Below are positions 1 through 9,791 of a DNA stretch of 64,000 bases, one piece after another. The position numbers and the translations under genes were made by a program. This stretch comes from Halobacteriales archaeon QH_8_64_26 (GTDB lineage Archaea > Halobacteriota > Halobacteria > Halobacteriales > Halococcaceae): positions 111,258 through 175,257 of the forward strand of contig PXRA01000007.1 of the NCBI GenBank assembly GCA_003021725.1, read 5' to 3'. The notes beneath the pieces are model-generated. The model searched no databases and was not told the DNA's origin. It was given only the letters and a program-made list of their open reading frames with translations. Position 1 is the first letter of the stretch; every line of letters starts with the position of its first letter.

Positions 1-1
1 G

Positions 2-118
2 ACCGACAAGGAGCGGGGCCCGGACCAGCCAGAGGACGAGGCTCCCGGGATCGCGGCCGACGCCCTTCCGGGCGGGAACCGGGACAGTCGGCCTTCGGTC
101 GACATGACAGTAGAATAA
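2..118 (+). CDS. C-terminal end of an upstream CDS truncated by the window edge (…RPSVDMTVE*)
   Basis: Open frame from window start to TAA at 116-118; acidic haloarchaeal-like composition; no homology visible. Confidence 0.3.
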   Translation, partial: TDKERGPDQPEDEAPGIAADALPGGNRDSRPSVDMTVE

Positions 119-213
119 CACCACGGTGGATCGAACCCTCTCGGATACACCAGGCCACCGACGGTCGCGGCGCTCGACGGGTTCGTTAAGTGGATTCGGG
201 CCGTTGCTCCAAT

Positions 214-1122
214 ATGTCCGACTCGACGGATCTCGAAGGGCTACGGCGCGGGACCGACCTCGTCAAGCGCGGGTTCGCCCGCATGCAACAGGGCGGGGTC
301 ATCATGGACGTTGTGGACGCCGAGCAAGCACGGATCGCCGAGGAGGCCGGCGCGGTGGCGGTCATGGCCCTGGAAGCCGTGCCCGCCGACATCCGCAAGC
401 GCGGCGGCGTTGCGCGAATGGCAGACCCCGGCGAGGTACGCGATGTCGTCGACGCGGTCTCGATCCCGGCGATGGGCAAAGCCCGGATCGGCCACACCGC
501 AGAAGCCCGAATATTAGAGGCGACGGGCGTCGATATGATCGACGAATCGGAGGTCCTCACGCCGGCTGACGAACGCTACCACATCGACAAGCGCGACTTC
601 ACCGCGCCATTCGTCTGTGGCGCTCGCGATCTCGGCGAGGCCCTCCGGCGGATCGACGAGGGCGCAGCGATGATCCGCACGAAGGGCGAGGCCGGCACCG
701 GCGACGTGAATCAAGCGGTTTACCACCAGCGCAATATCAAGGGCGCGATCCGCCAGTTAGAGGGCATGGCCCACGAGGAACGAGTTGCCTGGGCCCGCGA
801 GCACGAAGCGCCCGCCGATCTCGTGCACGAAAGCGCCGAGATGGGCCGGCTCCCGGTGGTGAACTTCGCCGCGGGCGGGATCGCCACGCCCGCCGACGCC
901 GCGCTCATGATGTATCACGGCTGTGATGGCATCTTCGTCGGCTCGGGCATCTTCGGCGCACAGAACCCCGAATCGATGGGCAGTGCGATCGTCGAAGCCG
1001 TCAACAACTGGGACGACCCCGAGACCCTCGCGGAGATCGCTACCGACACCGGCGAAGGGATGAGTGGCGAGTCCAACGCCGACATGCCCGAAGAGCAGCA
1101 ACTGCAAAGCCGGGGCGTCTGA
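214..1122 (+). CDS. pdxS: Pyridoxal 5'-phosphate synthase lyase subunit PdxS
   Basis: [55 protein letters not shown] and [17 protein letters not shown] are PdxS signatures; ATG at 214 preferred over the GTG at 190. Confidence 0.97.
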   Translation: MSDSTDLEGLRRGTDLVKRGFARMQQGGVIMDVVDAEQARIAEEAGAVAVMALEAVPADIRKRGGVARMADPGEVRDVVDAVSIPAMGKARIGHTAEARILEATGVDMIDESEVLTPADERYHIDKRDFTAPFVCGARDLGEALRRIDEGAAMIRTKGEAGTGDVNQAVYHQRNIKGAIRQLEGMAHEERVAWAREHEAPADLVHESAEMGRLPVVNFAAGGIATPADAALMMYHGCDGIFVGSGIFGAQNPESMGSAIVEAVNNWDDPETLAEIATDTGEGMSGESNADMPEEQQLQSRGV

Positions 1123-1130
1123 GACCCACT

Positions 1131-1187
1131 TTTTTGCTGAGGTCCTCGCTCACTTCCTACGGTCGTTCACTGCGGGCTCAGCAAAAA
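1131..1187. repeat. Inverted repeat (TTTTTGCTGAG…CTCAGCAAAAA) in the pdxS 3' intergenic region
   Basis: Perfect 11-bp arms at 1131-1141 and 1177-1187, followed by pyrimidine-rich CTCGCT-type sequence. Confidence 0.75.
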
Positions 1188-1317
1188 CCTGGACTAAAAA
1201 CCGCTCCTTCGCTCGCCTCCGGCTCGCTCAGTCCCGGCCGAATCACTTGCCGCCGGCACGGCACGACGTAGCTGTGAGAAGGCAATCGATCAGGATACGG
1301 GATGACGGGGACTCACT

Positions 1318-1717
1318 TCAGAGCGTCTTTCGGTACCAGTGCTGGCTCGTCTCCACGCCAGCCAGCACTACCTCCTCGGTATCGAATCGGTCGAATCCCC
1401 GGGATCCGTAGAACGAGACGCCGACATCGTTCACCGTGAGAACCGCGAGTTCGTACGTCGAGACGCCCCGGGCTTCGAATTCGCTTTCGACGCGTTCGAG
1501 TAGTGCAGCACCGACGCCCTCGCCCCAGCGGTCGGGAGCGACGTAGATGCGAAAGAGGCTCCAACCGTCGTGCTCGGAACTCGGCCCGGCGTGTGCGAAC
1601 CCCCGGAGGGCTCCCACCGAGGAAGTCGTCGTAAGCCGCATGCCATGACCGGCGGGCGACCCGCTCGATAGCGCGGGCGTCGGACGGTTTCGCCGACCGG
1701 AGGTGACCGCTGGACAC
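1318..1717 (-). pseudogene. GNAT-family N-acetyltransferase, frameshifted with apparent internal deletion
   Basis: N-terminal MSSGHLRSAKPSDARAIERVARRSWHAAYDDFLGG in one frame; C-terminal RGFAHAGPSSEHDGWSLFRIYVAPDRWGEGVGAALLERVESEFEARG…GVSFYGSRGFDRF in another; the middle of the domain is missing. Confidence 0.85.
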
Positions 1718-1805
1718 GGGTCACTCGAAGGGGCCCGTCGAACGCACGTCTTCCGGTGGCCGGGGCGGAGCGCACCCTACGAGCTGTGAGTCTTTCCCAC
1801 GATCG

Positions 1806-2519
1806 GTGGCCTATCCGGTGGCCCCTCAGGCGAACTCAACCGACCGCACCTACAAGCACGAGGGGTACGTCCATCCGGTAATGATGCCTTCGGTTCCCGA
1901 GGAGCGACTGGCGGCGGGTGGCTGGACGCTCGTCGAGGAGACCAGCGAGACGCGCTTCGAGCTACCGACGATGCGCGTCGTTGCCCACACCCGCCTCTAC
2001 GAGGACGCCGAACTGCGCGAAGCGGTTCGCGACCGGGTAGGGATCGATCGACCGTGGCGTTTCTTCTTCGCCACACGACTGGCGTTCAGGCCCTCCCTTG
2101 CGCCGGGAATCGGGCCGGCGATGGTCTACAGCACGGTCTCGAGCGAAGCCAAACGGGAGTTCGCCGCCGATCTCGCCGAGCGGGGTTTCAAGGACGTATC
2201 GCGCGGTCGCAACCAGCGGATGCGCACCGAGACCGGCGATCGGGCCTCGCTTACGAAATACGACGCGAGCTACCGCCTCGATCCCGCCGGCGGGGACTCG
2301 ACGGGCGAGAGAAGCGGGACGGGCAGTGGCGATCGACGGACCATCCCGGTGACCGGCTGGCTCGCGATATGGATCCACGAGAACGCCTTTCGCCTCGCCG
2401 GCGGGGCCTACCCCGAACGCTCGCTCGCGGGCGTCCTCGATGTCGCCGACGAGCGCCTCGACTCCGGACGGGAGACCTACCGCGAGGAACTACTGGACCT
2501 CATCCGAGCGGTCCGCTGA
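1806..2519 (+). CDS. Haloarchaeal conserved hypothetical protein
   Basis: 237-aa ORF with coding-like composition and no competing frame. Confidence 0.75.
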   Translation: MAYPVAPQANSTDRTYKHEGYVHPVMMPSVPEERLAAGGWTLVEETSETRFELPTMRVVAHTRLYEDAELREAVRDRVGIDRPWRFFFATRLAFRPSLAPGIGPAMVYSTVSSEAKREFAADLAERGFKDVSRGRNQRMRTETGDRASLTKYDASYRLDPAGGDSTGERSGTGSGDRRTIPVTGWLAIWIHENAFRLAGGAYPERSLAGVLDVADERLDSGRETYREELLDLIRAVR

Positions 2520-2939
2520 CCGTTCCTCGGGACCGCCATCGAGATCATCGCTCGCTCGGCGATCGAGGACCCCATCCAGCAGTGCGCGCGCGAGTTCCTC
2601 CTCCCGGATCTCGACGTAGGAGACGACCCGCCCCGCGAGCACTCCCGGTTCGGCCTCGGCCCCGAGGATCGCGACGCCGGTGCCATCGATAGCGATCCCG
2701 GCCGTGAGATCGGCGGCGGCGAGCACGCTCGCGACTTCGGGGAGGTATCGTCCACCCCGGCGAGCGAGCGCGAGCGCGACGCCCATCGAGGGGAGATCGA
2801 CGAGCGGCCTGTTCGTTCGGGATCGTACCCGTATCGCCTCGCCGTCGACTCGGAGGGCGAGATCGGCTTCGACGTCGAGGGGAGCGAGGTCGGCCTCGGC
2901 TATCGCTTCGAAAAGAATCGCGATGCTCACCGACACCAC
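2490..2939 (-). CDS. Hypothetical protein (convergent 3' overlap with the preceding gene)
   Basis: 149-aa ORF, acidic, halophile-like composition. Confidence 0.65.
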   Translation of the reverse strand: MVSVSIAILFEAIAEADLAPLDVEADLALRVDGEAIRVRSRTNRPLVDLPSMGVALALARRGGRYLPEVASVLAAADLTAGIAIDGTGVAILGAEAEPGVLAGRVVSYVEIREEELARALLDGVLDRRASDDLDGGPEERSADRSDEVQ

Positions 2940-3048
2940 TCCAGGTGTCCCCGCGACCGCCGTGAGATTCCCTCCGGCGAGCGAGAGCGAGGAGACCCCT
3001 GCTGGACCGTAGCGAGCCTGGACGAGTCGATCGGCGCTCCAGCCCCGG

Positions 3049-3264
3049 TCACGGTTCGCGGGTCGTGATGCGGATCGTACCGTCGACTCGCCAGTGGGCG
3101 TGGTCGGCGTCCTCGCCGGCCTTCGAGGGGACCGCGATGTCCATGTCCTCGAACTCGTAGGTGATCTCCGCGCCGCGGCCGGTCAGCCGGTCATACAGGC
3201 CGATCGCGAGTTCGGGCCAGGTCGTCGACTCCTCGGCGCGCTCGTCCGGTCGTGCGTCACTCAT
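3049..3264 (-). CDS. Small conserved haloarchaeal protein
   Basis: MSDARPDERAEESTTWPELAIGLYDRLTGRGAEITYEFEDMDIAVPSKAG…; acidic; start placed at MSDARP. Confidence 0.65.
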   Translation of the reverse strand: MSDARPDERAEESTTWPELAIGLYDRLTGRGAEITYEFEDMDIAVPSKAGEDADHAHWRVDGTIRITTREP

Positions 3265-3730
3265 GCTGACCGATGCTATCACCGAGATGGCCTTATAACT
3301 ACGGACGAACGAGGCCTTAACCGCTACCTACCGGCCAGTTGATTGTCTCCGGCTCGGCCTTTCGGCGAGTAAGTATCGTCCCCGAGTACGCCTCGACAGT
3401 TCGGGAGGTGAGCGTGGAGAAGGGGCCGACGATTTCCTCTACTAGCAGCGATGGCGAGGGGACGATCGGGAAGAGAACTCGGAGAGGCAATCACCAGCCG
3501 ATCGCATGGATCTCCCGCCGGGGGTTGATACAGATCGTACTCCCCCTCGAAGCTCGACGGCTCGATCGGCCGGTTTCGCGAGGGCCTCCTCGAAGCACAC
3601 GAACGACTCGGGCAGTCAAGCGAACCGACGAAGCGAACTCGAAGCTCCGCGCTTGCAACCGAATCCGGGACTCGACGATGTGATCCTGATAGCGAGGCCG
3701 TCGGTCCGGGCCGGGGGCCCACCCTGGTGC

Positions 3731-4585
3731 CTACTCGAACCGACAGATACTCAGAAACCCCGTGTGGCCGACGCCCGCCGTGGTGGGTCGGGTCCCGCGC
3801 TCGTCGACGTCGAGCTCGCGCTGGATCGTCTCGTAGGTATCGACGGCGAGCCCGGCCCCCCGCGCCGTCTCGACGACTTCCCGGGCGCTCTCGACGAACG
3901 GGCTGTAGACCGCACAGAAGGCCCCTGGAACCAGTAGCTCGGGCGCTCGCTCGATCACTGCCGGCGCGTCGGCCGTATCGAGGGTCAGGAGGTCGAACGG
4001 TTCTCCCAACCCGCTGGCAAGGGGGCCCCCCGCTGTCGCCCGTTCCTCGGCGCTACCGGTATCTCCGCTCCCGGCAATCGGTTCGTCGCTCCTTGGGTCG
4101 GGGTTACCGGTGTCGGTCTCGACACCGCCGGTTCCCATGGGACGCTCCTCGATGGCCTCAAGCACGTCGCCCTCCCGAACGTCGACGGTGTCACCTACTT
4201 CCGCCAGCGCCATGTTCTCACGGGCGACGACGGTGGCCTCGGCGTCCCGTTCGTAGGTCAGCACCTCGGCTCCGCACCGGCCGAGATAGGCCGCGAGGAC
4301 GCCGGTTCCGGTCCCGGCGTCGAGCACCCGGTCGCCGGCCCCTACGCCGGTGTGGCCGATCACGAGGCCGATATCGCGGGGCAGCATCGGCGCGCCGCTG
4401 CGCTGGAAGTGGCGAGCGAAGTCCGGCCCCCGTAGCTCGCGGACGGTGAACTCGGTTCCCAGGTGTGTCGCTAAGGTCTCGCCGGGAGCCGGGTCTTCGG
4501 GGATCTCGAGTACGCCTAGATCGGTCTCTAAGGTGTCGCCCGGTTCGCGCAGGTACTCCCGATCCTCGCGAACGAGCAGTATCAC
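3731..4585 (-). CDS. trmI: tRNA (adenine-N1)-methyltransferase TrmI-like, with an ~45-aa low-complexity insertion
   Basis: [28 protein letters not shown] and [14 protein letters not shown]; overlaps the NAC gene by 4 nt. Confidence 0.9.
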   Translation of the reverse strand: MILLVREDREYLREPGDTLETDLGVLEIPEDPAPGETLATHLGTEFTVRELRGPDFARHFQRSGAPMLPRDIGLVIGHTGVGAGDRVLDAGTGTGVLAAYLGRCGAEVLTYERDAEATVVARENMALAEVGDTVDVREGDVLEAIEERPMGTGGVETDTGNPDPRSDEPIAGSGDTGSAEERATAGGPLASGLGEPFDLLTLDTADAPAVIERAPELLVPGAFCAVYSPFVESAREVVETARGAGLAVDTYETIQRELDVDERGTRPTTAGVGHTGFLSICRFE

Positions 4586-5007
4586 TCCAGTCGCTCGACC
4601 GCCGCGGCCAGGTCGCCGTCGGTTTCCGCGAGCGCTTCGCGTGCCTCCTCCTCACCGGCACCCGTCCGCCCGGCGACGATCTCGACGTCCGTATCAGGGA
4701 TCTCGGCTGTGCCGCCTGCCGCCTCGCCTCCAGCCTCGTCGCCAGCGCCGGCGTCGGCACCGCTCGTCTCGCCCTTCTCACTGGCGTTTGCCGCGCCGCG
4801 CGGGCGGGTTTCGGGTTCGCCGACGATCTGGTAGGTCGCCTGACCCTGGGCGTCCATGCGCTGGACGTCGGCCTCCTCGAAGACTAACTCCTCCTCGGGG
4901 GTACGGATGAGGATCTCCTCGGCGTCGATCTCGGTGACGTCGATTCCCATCTGCTCCATCATCTGTTGCATCTTGCGCGGGTCGAGCCCGCCGCCTCCTC
5001 CGAACAT
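4582..5007 (-). CDS. nac: Nascent polypeptide-associated complex protein (archaeal alpha-NAC)
   Basis: [65 protein letters not shown] plus C-terminal UBA-like domain. Confidence 0.95.
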   Translation of the reverse strand: MFGGGGGLDPRKMQQMMEQMGIDVTEIDAEEILIRTPEEELVFEEADVQRMDAQGQATYQIVGEPETRPRGAANASEKGETSGADAGAGDEAGGEAAGGTAEIPDTDVEIVAGRTGAGEEEAREALAETDGDLAAAVERLE

Positions 5008-5110
5008 AGCTCGCCGGAAGGGTGCCGAGGGTTTGGTACTTCGGGTTTCTTCCGCCCGCTCGATCGGTCGCTCGGACGGCCGGTAGTGACGCGCGGCGAC
5101 CGCGCTCTGT

Positions 5111-5671
5111 TCACCCGACTGTTCCGATGCCTGTTCTGATCTTCACCGCTATCCCGGTCTCGAAATCGCCCATAGCTTCGGCACCGAGCTCTGCCCGGCC
5201 GACCGCCAGCAGCGTTCCGGGTTCGGCCGTCGTTGCCTCGCTCCCGTCCATTTCCTCGCCTTGCCCCCGGTTCTCGTCTCTGCTCTCGTTTTCCCTGACC
5301 GCGTTCTCGCCGAGGACGACGAGCACTTCGTCGCCGGGCCGGATCTCGGGGTCGGCCTCGCGGACGAACTTACAGAAGGCGTTCTTCCCGTCGGCGACGA
5401 ACGGGACGCTCTCGGTGCCGACGCTCACTCGACACCGGGGTCTCGGGAACGTTCGGGCGAGTCGCTCCCCACCGACCAACCCGAGGGTAAAGCGCCCGTC
5501 GACGCCGTAGGAGACGACCCGGCCCTCGCCCGCAAGCACCTGCTGGGGGCGGCCGCTCGTCGAGCGTCTGATCGTTCGCTCCTCCTCTGGCGGGAACAAC
5601 GCCGCACCCGCTCCGGCACCGAACTGGTAGTCCGCGACCGTTCGTAACTCCTCTATGCCGGTAGCACCCAT
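5111..5671 (-). CDS. PUA domain-containing protein
   Basis: [32 protein letters not shown]… and [30 protein letters not shown] typical of archaeal PUA proteins; upstream of NAC/TrmI on the same strand. Confidence 0.85.
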   Translation of the reverse strand: MGATGIEELRTVADYQFGAGAGAALFPPEEERTIRRSTSGRPQQVLAGEGRVVSYGVDGRFTLGLVGGERLARTFPRPRCRVSVGTESVPFVADGKNAFCKFVREADPEIRPGDEVLVVLGENAVRENESRDENRGQGEEMDGSEATTAEPGTLLAVGRAELGAEAMGDFETGIAVKIRTGIGTVG

Positions 5672-5799
5672 GACCGGTCTTCGACAACCGACGTCAAAAG
5701 CCCACTGCTCGGCTTTCAGGGGGACGACCCTTCACGGTCGATCGTCCTCCCGGCGGGCGGTTTAGAGAGCTTTATTATCGAGGACGATCTGGTGCCGAT

Positions 5800-5979
5800 A
5801 TGGACCTCGGTGAGAAGCAAACAGCTATCGGTGCGCTAATACTGTTGGTAAGTACGATTCTGATCCTCGCGATAATCCAGTTCTCCTCGCTGCCCGTCCT
5901 CCTCGGTTCGCTCGCGGCGGTGGGGATGGCCGCCGGTGCGCTACTGATCGGTACTGACGGAACCGGCCAGCCGGTCTGA
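5800..5979 (+). CDS. Small membrane protein (59 aa)
   Basis: ATG 5800 to TGA 5979: MDLGEKQTAIGALILLVSTILILAIIQFSSLPVLLGSLAAVGMAAGALLIGTDGTGQPV; two hydrophobic segments; below the size cutoff of the ORF track. Confidence 0.65.
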   Translation: MDLGEKQTAIGALILLVSTILILAIIQFSSLPVLLGSLAAVGMAAGALLIGTDGTGQPV

Positions 5980-6130
5980 GTTCCGACGATCGCGGCCTCG
6001 TAGCTCCGACTCGTCGCCGTTCGCTTTCTCCCCTTAAGTCCCTTCGCGTTCTCGCCTCGTGTGGCGTGCTATCGTCGGTCGTTCGCCGACGATCCGGCAA
6101 TGGATCGGGGAGCGGACCACATAGCTCGCC

Positions 6131-6628
6131 TCACAGCAGGAATCGATCCGCGTCCTCGCTGAGATCGGTAAACCCATCGACGCTCGCTTCGAGTTCCTCA
6201 GCGGCTGACTCGCCGAAGGCCATCGCCTCTACGCGGACGCCAGCGTGTCGTAAGTGAGTGCAGAGGCGGGCGAAATCGCCGTCGCCGGTACAGAGCACGA
6301 CCGTATCGACGTGGGGAGCCAGCGAGACCGCATCGAGGCTCATCCCGACGTCCCAGTCGGCCTTCTTCGAGCCGTCGCCGAAGGTCTTGATGTCCTTGAT
6401 CTTCGTCTCGAAACCGATGCCCGAGAGCGCGTGGAAGAATCGCTCCTCGTCGGGCGAATCGGCACGAATGACGTAGGCGATCGCGCGGGTGAGCCGTCGA
6501 TCGCCGACCGCGCCGTCGAGCAGTGAAGCGTAGTCGATCTTCCGCGAGTAGACGCTCTGTGCGGAGTGATAGAGGTTCTGCGCGTCGGCGAGTACGGCGA
6601 CGCGCTGATCGGGGTGGACCGCATCCAT
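6131..6628 (-). CDS. NYN-domain (LabA/DUF88-like) putative nuclease
   Basis: VAVLADAQNLYHSAQ…KKADWDVGMSLDAVSLAPHVDTVVLCTGDGDFARLCTHLRHAGVRVEAMAF. Confidence 0.9.
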   Translation of the reverse strand: MDAVHPDQRVAVLADAQNLYHSAQSVYSRKIDYASLLDGAVGDRRLTRAIAYVIRADSPDEERFFHALSGIGFETKIKDIKTFGDGSKKADWDVGMSLDAVSLAPHVDTVVLCTGDGDFARLCTHLRHAGVRVEAMAFGESAAEELEASVDGFTDLSEDADRFLL

Positions 6629-7138
6629 GCCGGCACTGGCGCGGTCGCAGTGAAATGGCTTGCCTCTTCGATCCGTCCATCGGCGTCTCGGTCCCAAGCG
6701 ACTCGTTTCTATCGACTCGGAAACCAACCCGTTCGTGCCGCCCGTTGTACTCCCTGGCCGGGCAATCAGGGGGCGGTCGTCGCGGTCGGCTACCGTGTCC
6801 GGCAGGTATCGCATGCGACCGAAGAGCTAAACCGCTGGCGAACGCTGAAAGAGCCATGCGATCGAGGGCATCCCGTGGACGCTACGCTGTGAGCCACGGG
6901 TCCTCCCCGGTCCGCGTGCGGACGAGTAAGAAACGGAGCTGATTTTTGGCTCCCGGCGGGCGTAGCGCCCCCGTCGCGGGCCGTTTTCAACCGGATCCCC
7001 GCCGATCCTCGCGTCCGCCCGCGGCGGTATCGACCGACGATCGCGGACGGATTCGAATCGACGGCTACGTATCGAAACGCGTAACGACCACCGACTGCCA
7101 GCCACCGACGACAGCCCGTACCACGGACACTAACACAG

Positions 7139-8095
7139 ATGACACGACACACCGACTTCCGCGGGGTCTATCCCGCGATCACCACTCCCTTTCGGGAGGA
7201 CGACCGCATCGACGTCGATTGCCTCCGCGAGAACGCCCGTCGCCTGGAGAACGCGGGCGTCAGCGGCCTCGTTCCAGTAGGGACGACCGGCGAGAGCGCG
7301 ACGTTGACTCACGACGAACACGTCCACGTCGTCGAGACGGTCGCCGACGCCGTCTCGATCCCCGTGATCGCCGGGGCCGGCTCGAACTCGACCCGCGAGG
7401 CAATCGAACTCGCCGACCGCTCGGCCGAGGCCGGAGCCGACGCCTTACTGCTTATCTCGCCGTACTACAACAAACCCGAGCCGGCCGGCATGGAGGCTCA
7501 CTTCGAGGCGATCGCCGACGCGGTCGATCTACCCCAGATCGTCTACAACGTGCCCGGTCGCACCGGCAGAGACGTCCCGATCGATACGGCCGTGAGCCTC
7601 GCAGGCCACGAGAACGTCCAGGGATATAAGGCCGCGAGCGGCGATCTCGGACGCCTCGGCGAAATCGTCGAACGCACCCAGAAGGAGGAATTCGACGTCT
7701 TATCGGGTGAGGACGCACTCACCCTGCCCTCGCTGTCGCTCGGCGCGACGGGGGCGATCAGCGTCGCCGCGAACGTCGAACCCGAGCGCACGGTCGCGAT
7801 GGTCGAGGCGGCGCTAGAAGGGGAGTACGACCGGGCCCGCTCGCTCCATCGGGAACTCGGCTCGCTGATGCGCGCGCTGTTCTGGGAGACGAACCCGATC
7901 CCGATCAAGGAAGCGCTCGCGATCCGGGACCTCGCCCCAGCGAAGACCCGCTCGCCGTTGAGCCGGCTCTCGGCGGATCGGCGGGACGCTCTCGAAGCGA
8001 TCCTCGCGGATCTCGACGGCGAGGGGACCGACGACGCCGGCCACGAGACGGACGGACGACTCTCGGAGCGAACCGAACCTGCCCCCGAACGATGA
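7139..8095 (+). CDS. dapA: 4-hydroxy-tetrahydrodipicolinate synthase
   Basis: GVYPAITTPFREDD, VGTTGESATLTHDEH, ISPYYNKPEPAGMEAHF, YNVPGRTGRDVP; first gene of dapABD-lysA. Confidence 0.96.
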   Translation: MTRHTDFRGVYPAITTPFREDDRIDVDCLRENARRLENAGVSGLVPVGTTGESATLTHDEHVHVVETVADAVSIPVIAGAGSNSTREAIELADRSAEAGADALLLISPYYNKPEPAGMEAHFEAIADAVDLPQIVYNVPGRTGRDVPIDTAVSLAGHENVQGYKAASGDLGRLGEIVERTQKEEFDVLSGEDALTLPSLSLGATGAISVAANVEPERTVAMVEAALEGEYDRARSLHRELGSLMRALFWETNPIPIKEALAIRDLAPAKTRSPLSRLSADRRDALEAILADLDGEGTDDAGHETDGRLSERTEPAPER

Positions 8096-8940
8096 GCGAA
8101 GGCACGTCCACACCGACGACCACGGCGACGACCGAGGACGATACCCTTCGGCTTGCGGTGACCGGTGCGACGGGGCGAATGGGTCGAGCAGTCCTCGACG
8201 CCGCGAGCGACCGCGCCGACTTCTCGGTCGTGCTCGCGGTCGCTCGCGACCCGGCTACCGAGACCTCCGCGGACTTCCCGGAGCGAATCGAACCCGCCGC
8301 CGACCTCGAATCACTGCTCGACGAGTACAGTCCGGATGTCCTGGTCGACTTCACGGGCCCGAACTCGGCGATCGAGTACGCGGAACGCTGTGCCGACAGC
8401 GGCGTCGCGTTCGTCTCCGGGACCACCGGGTTCGACGACGCGCAGCTAGAGCGGCTGTGCGAGGCCAGTGAGGGGGCCCCCGTGCTTCACGCGAGTAACT
8501 TCTCGCGGGGGGTCGAAGCGCTCTCGGGAGTTCTGGCGGACGTCCTGGAAGCGCTGCCGGGCTACGACGTCGAACTCACCGAGACCCACCACAACCGGAA
8601 ACGGGACGCTCCGAGCGGCACCGCGAACACGCTGTTGGATCGGATCGAGGCGACCCGCGAGAGCCAAGGGGACGCCGAGTCGAAGGGAGGTATGACCGAG
8701 CGAACCTACGGCCGGGAGGGCATCCAGCCCCGCGCCGAGGGCGAGATCGGTGTCCACGTCCGGCGGGCGGGCGACGTCCGGGGCGAACATGAGGTGCTGC
8801 TCGCGGGCAACGACGAGGTCCTTTCGCTCACCCATCGCGCCGAGAGCCGTGCAGTCTTCGCCGCCGGCGCGCTCGATGCTGCGCGGTGGCTCGCCGGCCG
8901 CGAGCCCGGTAGCTACGACTTCAGGGAGGTCCTCGCATGA
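8092..8940 (+). CDS. dapB: 4-hydroxy-tetrahydrodipicolinate reductase
   Basis: VTGATGRMGRAVLDAA, VSGTTGFDDAQL, ETHHNRKRDAPSGTA. Confidence 0.97.
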   Translation: MSEGTSTPTTTATTEDDTLRLAVTGATGRMGRAVLDAASDRADFSVVLAVARDPATETSADFPERIEPAADLESLLDEYSPDVLVDFTGPNSAIEYAERCADSGVAFVSGTTGFDDAQLERLCEASEGAPVLHASNFSRGVEALSGVLADVLEALPGYDVELTETHHNRKRDAPSGTANTLLDRIEATRESQGDAESKGGMTERTYGREGIQPRAEGEIGVHVRRAGDVRGEHEVLLAGNDEVLSLTHRAESRAVFAAGALDAARWLAGREPGSYDFREVLA

Positions 8941-9791
8941 GTTCCGAGGGCGGGAGCGAGTCCGATCTCGAAGCCGAGATCGAGACGCTTTGGCAGCGCT
9001 CGCAGGAAGGACTGGCCGCCAGCGATACCGATAGCGAGAATCAGACCACCCTCGATCGCTTTCTCGACGCGCTCGAAGCCGGCGACGTGCGTGCCGCCGA
9101 GAAGCGAGGCGGAGACTGGGAGGCGAACGAGTGGGTCAAACACGGCGTCCTCCTCAATTTCAGCCTCCGAGAGACGAGAGCGCGCGAGCACGGCGGCGTC
9201 ACTTACCACGACGTCTTGCCCCTGGGCGAGACCGAGCGGCTGGGCGAGCGCGGGACCCGGAACACCCCCGACGGCACGGTGGTTCGCCGGGGTGCCTACG
9301 TCGGAGCGGACGCCATCATGATGAGCCCGAGTTTCGTCAACATCGGCGCGCACGTCGGCGACGGCACCCTGGTCGATTCGGCCGATACCGTCGGCTCGTG
9401 TGCCCAGGTCGGCGAAAGCGTGAAACTCGGGGCGAACAGCTTGGTCGGAGGGGTACTCGAACCCGTCGAGCAGGCCCCGGTCGTGATCGAGGAGGGGGTC
9501 TCGCTGGGTGCGGGCTGTCGGGTGACGAGCGGGTTCGTCGTCGGCCGGGAGTCGGTCGTCGGCGAGAACACCTTGCTCACCCCACGAATTCCGATCTACG
9601 ATTTCGTCGAGGAGGAGATCCTGTACGGGTATCTCCCGCCCGAGCGCCGGGCGTTTACCCGCTTCGTCGAGTCCGATGTCGGCGAGCACGACCTCTTCGA
9701 CGGCGGCGCGTACAAACCCGCCGTCGTCGCGACCGACCTCGAGGAACACACCCTCGAAGCAAGTGCGCGCGAGGAGGCGCTTCGGGAGTGA
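8937..9791 (+). CDS. dapD: 2,3,4,5-tetrahydropyridine-2,6-dicarboxylate N-succinyltransferase
   Basis: Hexapeptide-repeat region VRRGAYVGADAIMMSPSFVNIGAHVGDGTLVDSADTVGSCAQVGESVKLGANSLVGGVLEP. Confidence 0.96.
   Translation: MSSEGGSESDLEAEIETLWQRSQEGLAASDTDSENQTTLDRFLDALEAGDVRAAEKRGGDWEANEWVKHGVLLNFSLRETRAREHGGVTYHDVLPLGETERLGERGTRNTPDGTVVRRGAYVGADAIMMSPSFVNIGAHVGDGTLVDSADTVGSCAQVGESVKLGANSLVGGVLEPVEQAPVVIEEGVSLGAGCRVTSGFVVGRESVVGENTLLTPRIPIYDFVEEEILYGYLPPERRAFTRFVESDVGEHDLFDGGAYKPAVVATDLEEHTLEASAREEALRE

Noticed and set aside
3290-3730. ~440-bp gap between 3049-3264 and trmI as a hidden gene
   Set aside because: ORFs exist in several frames but none has recognisable motifs or typical haloarchaeal composition; possibly a degraded gene, but not supportable
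6629-7138. Possible structured RNA upstream of dapA
   Set aside because: GC-rich intergenic with some hairpin potential, but no recognisable RNase P, SRP or riboswitch motifs
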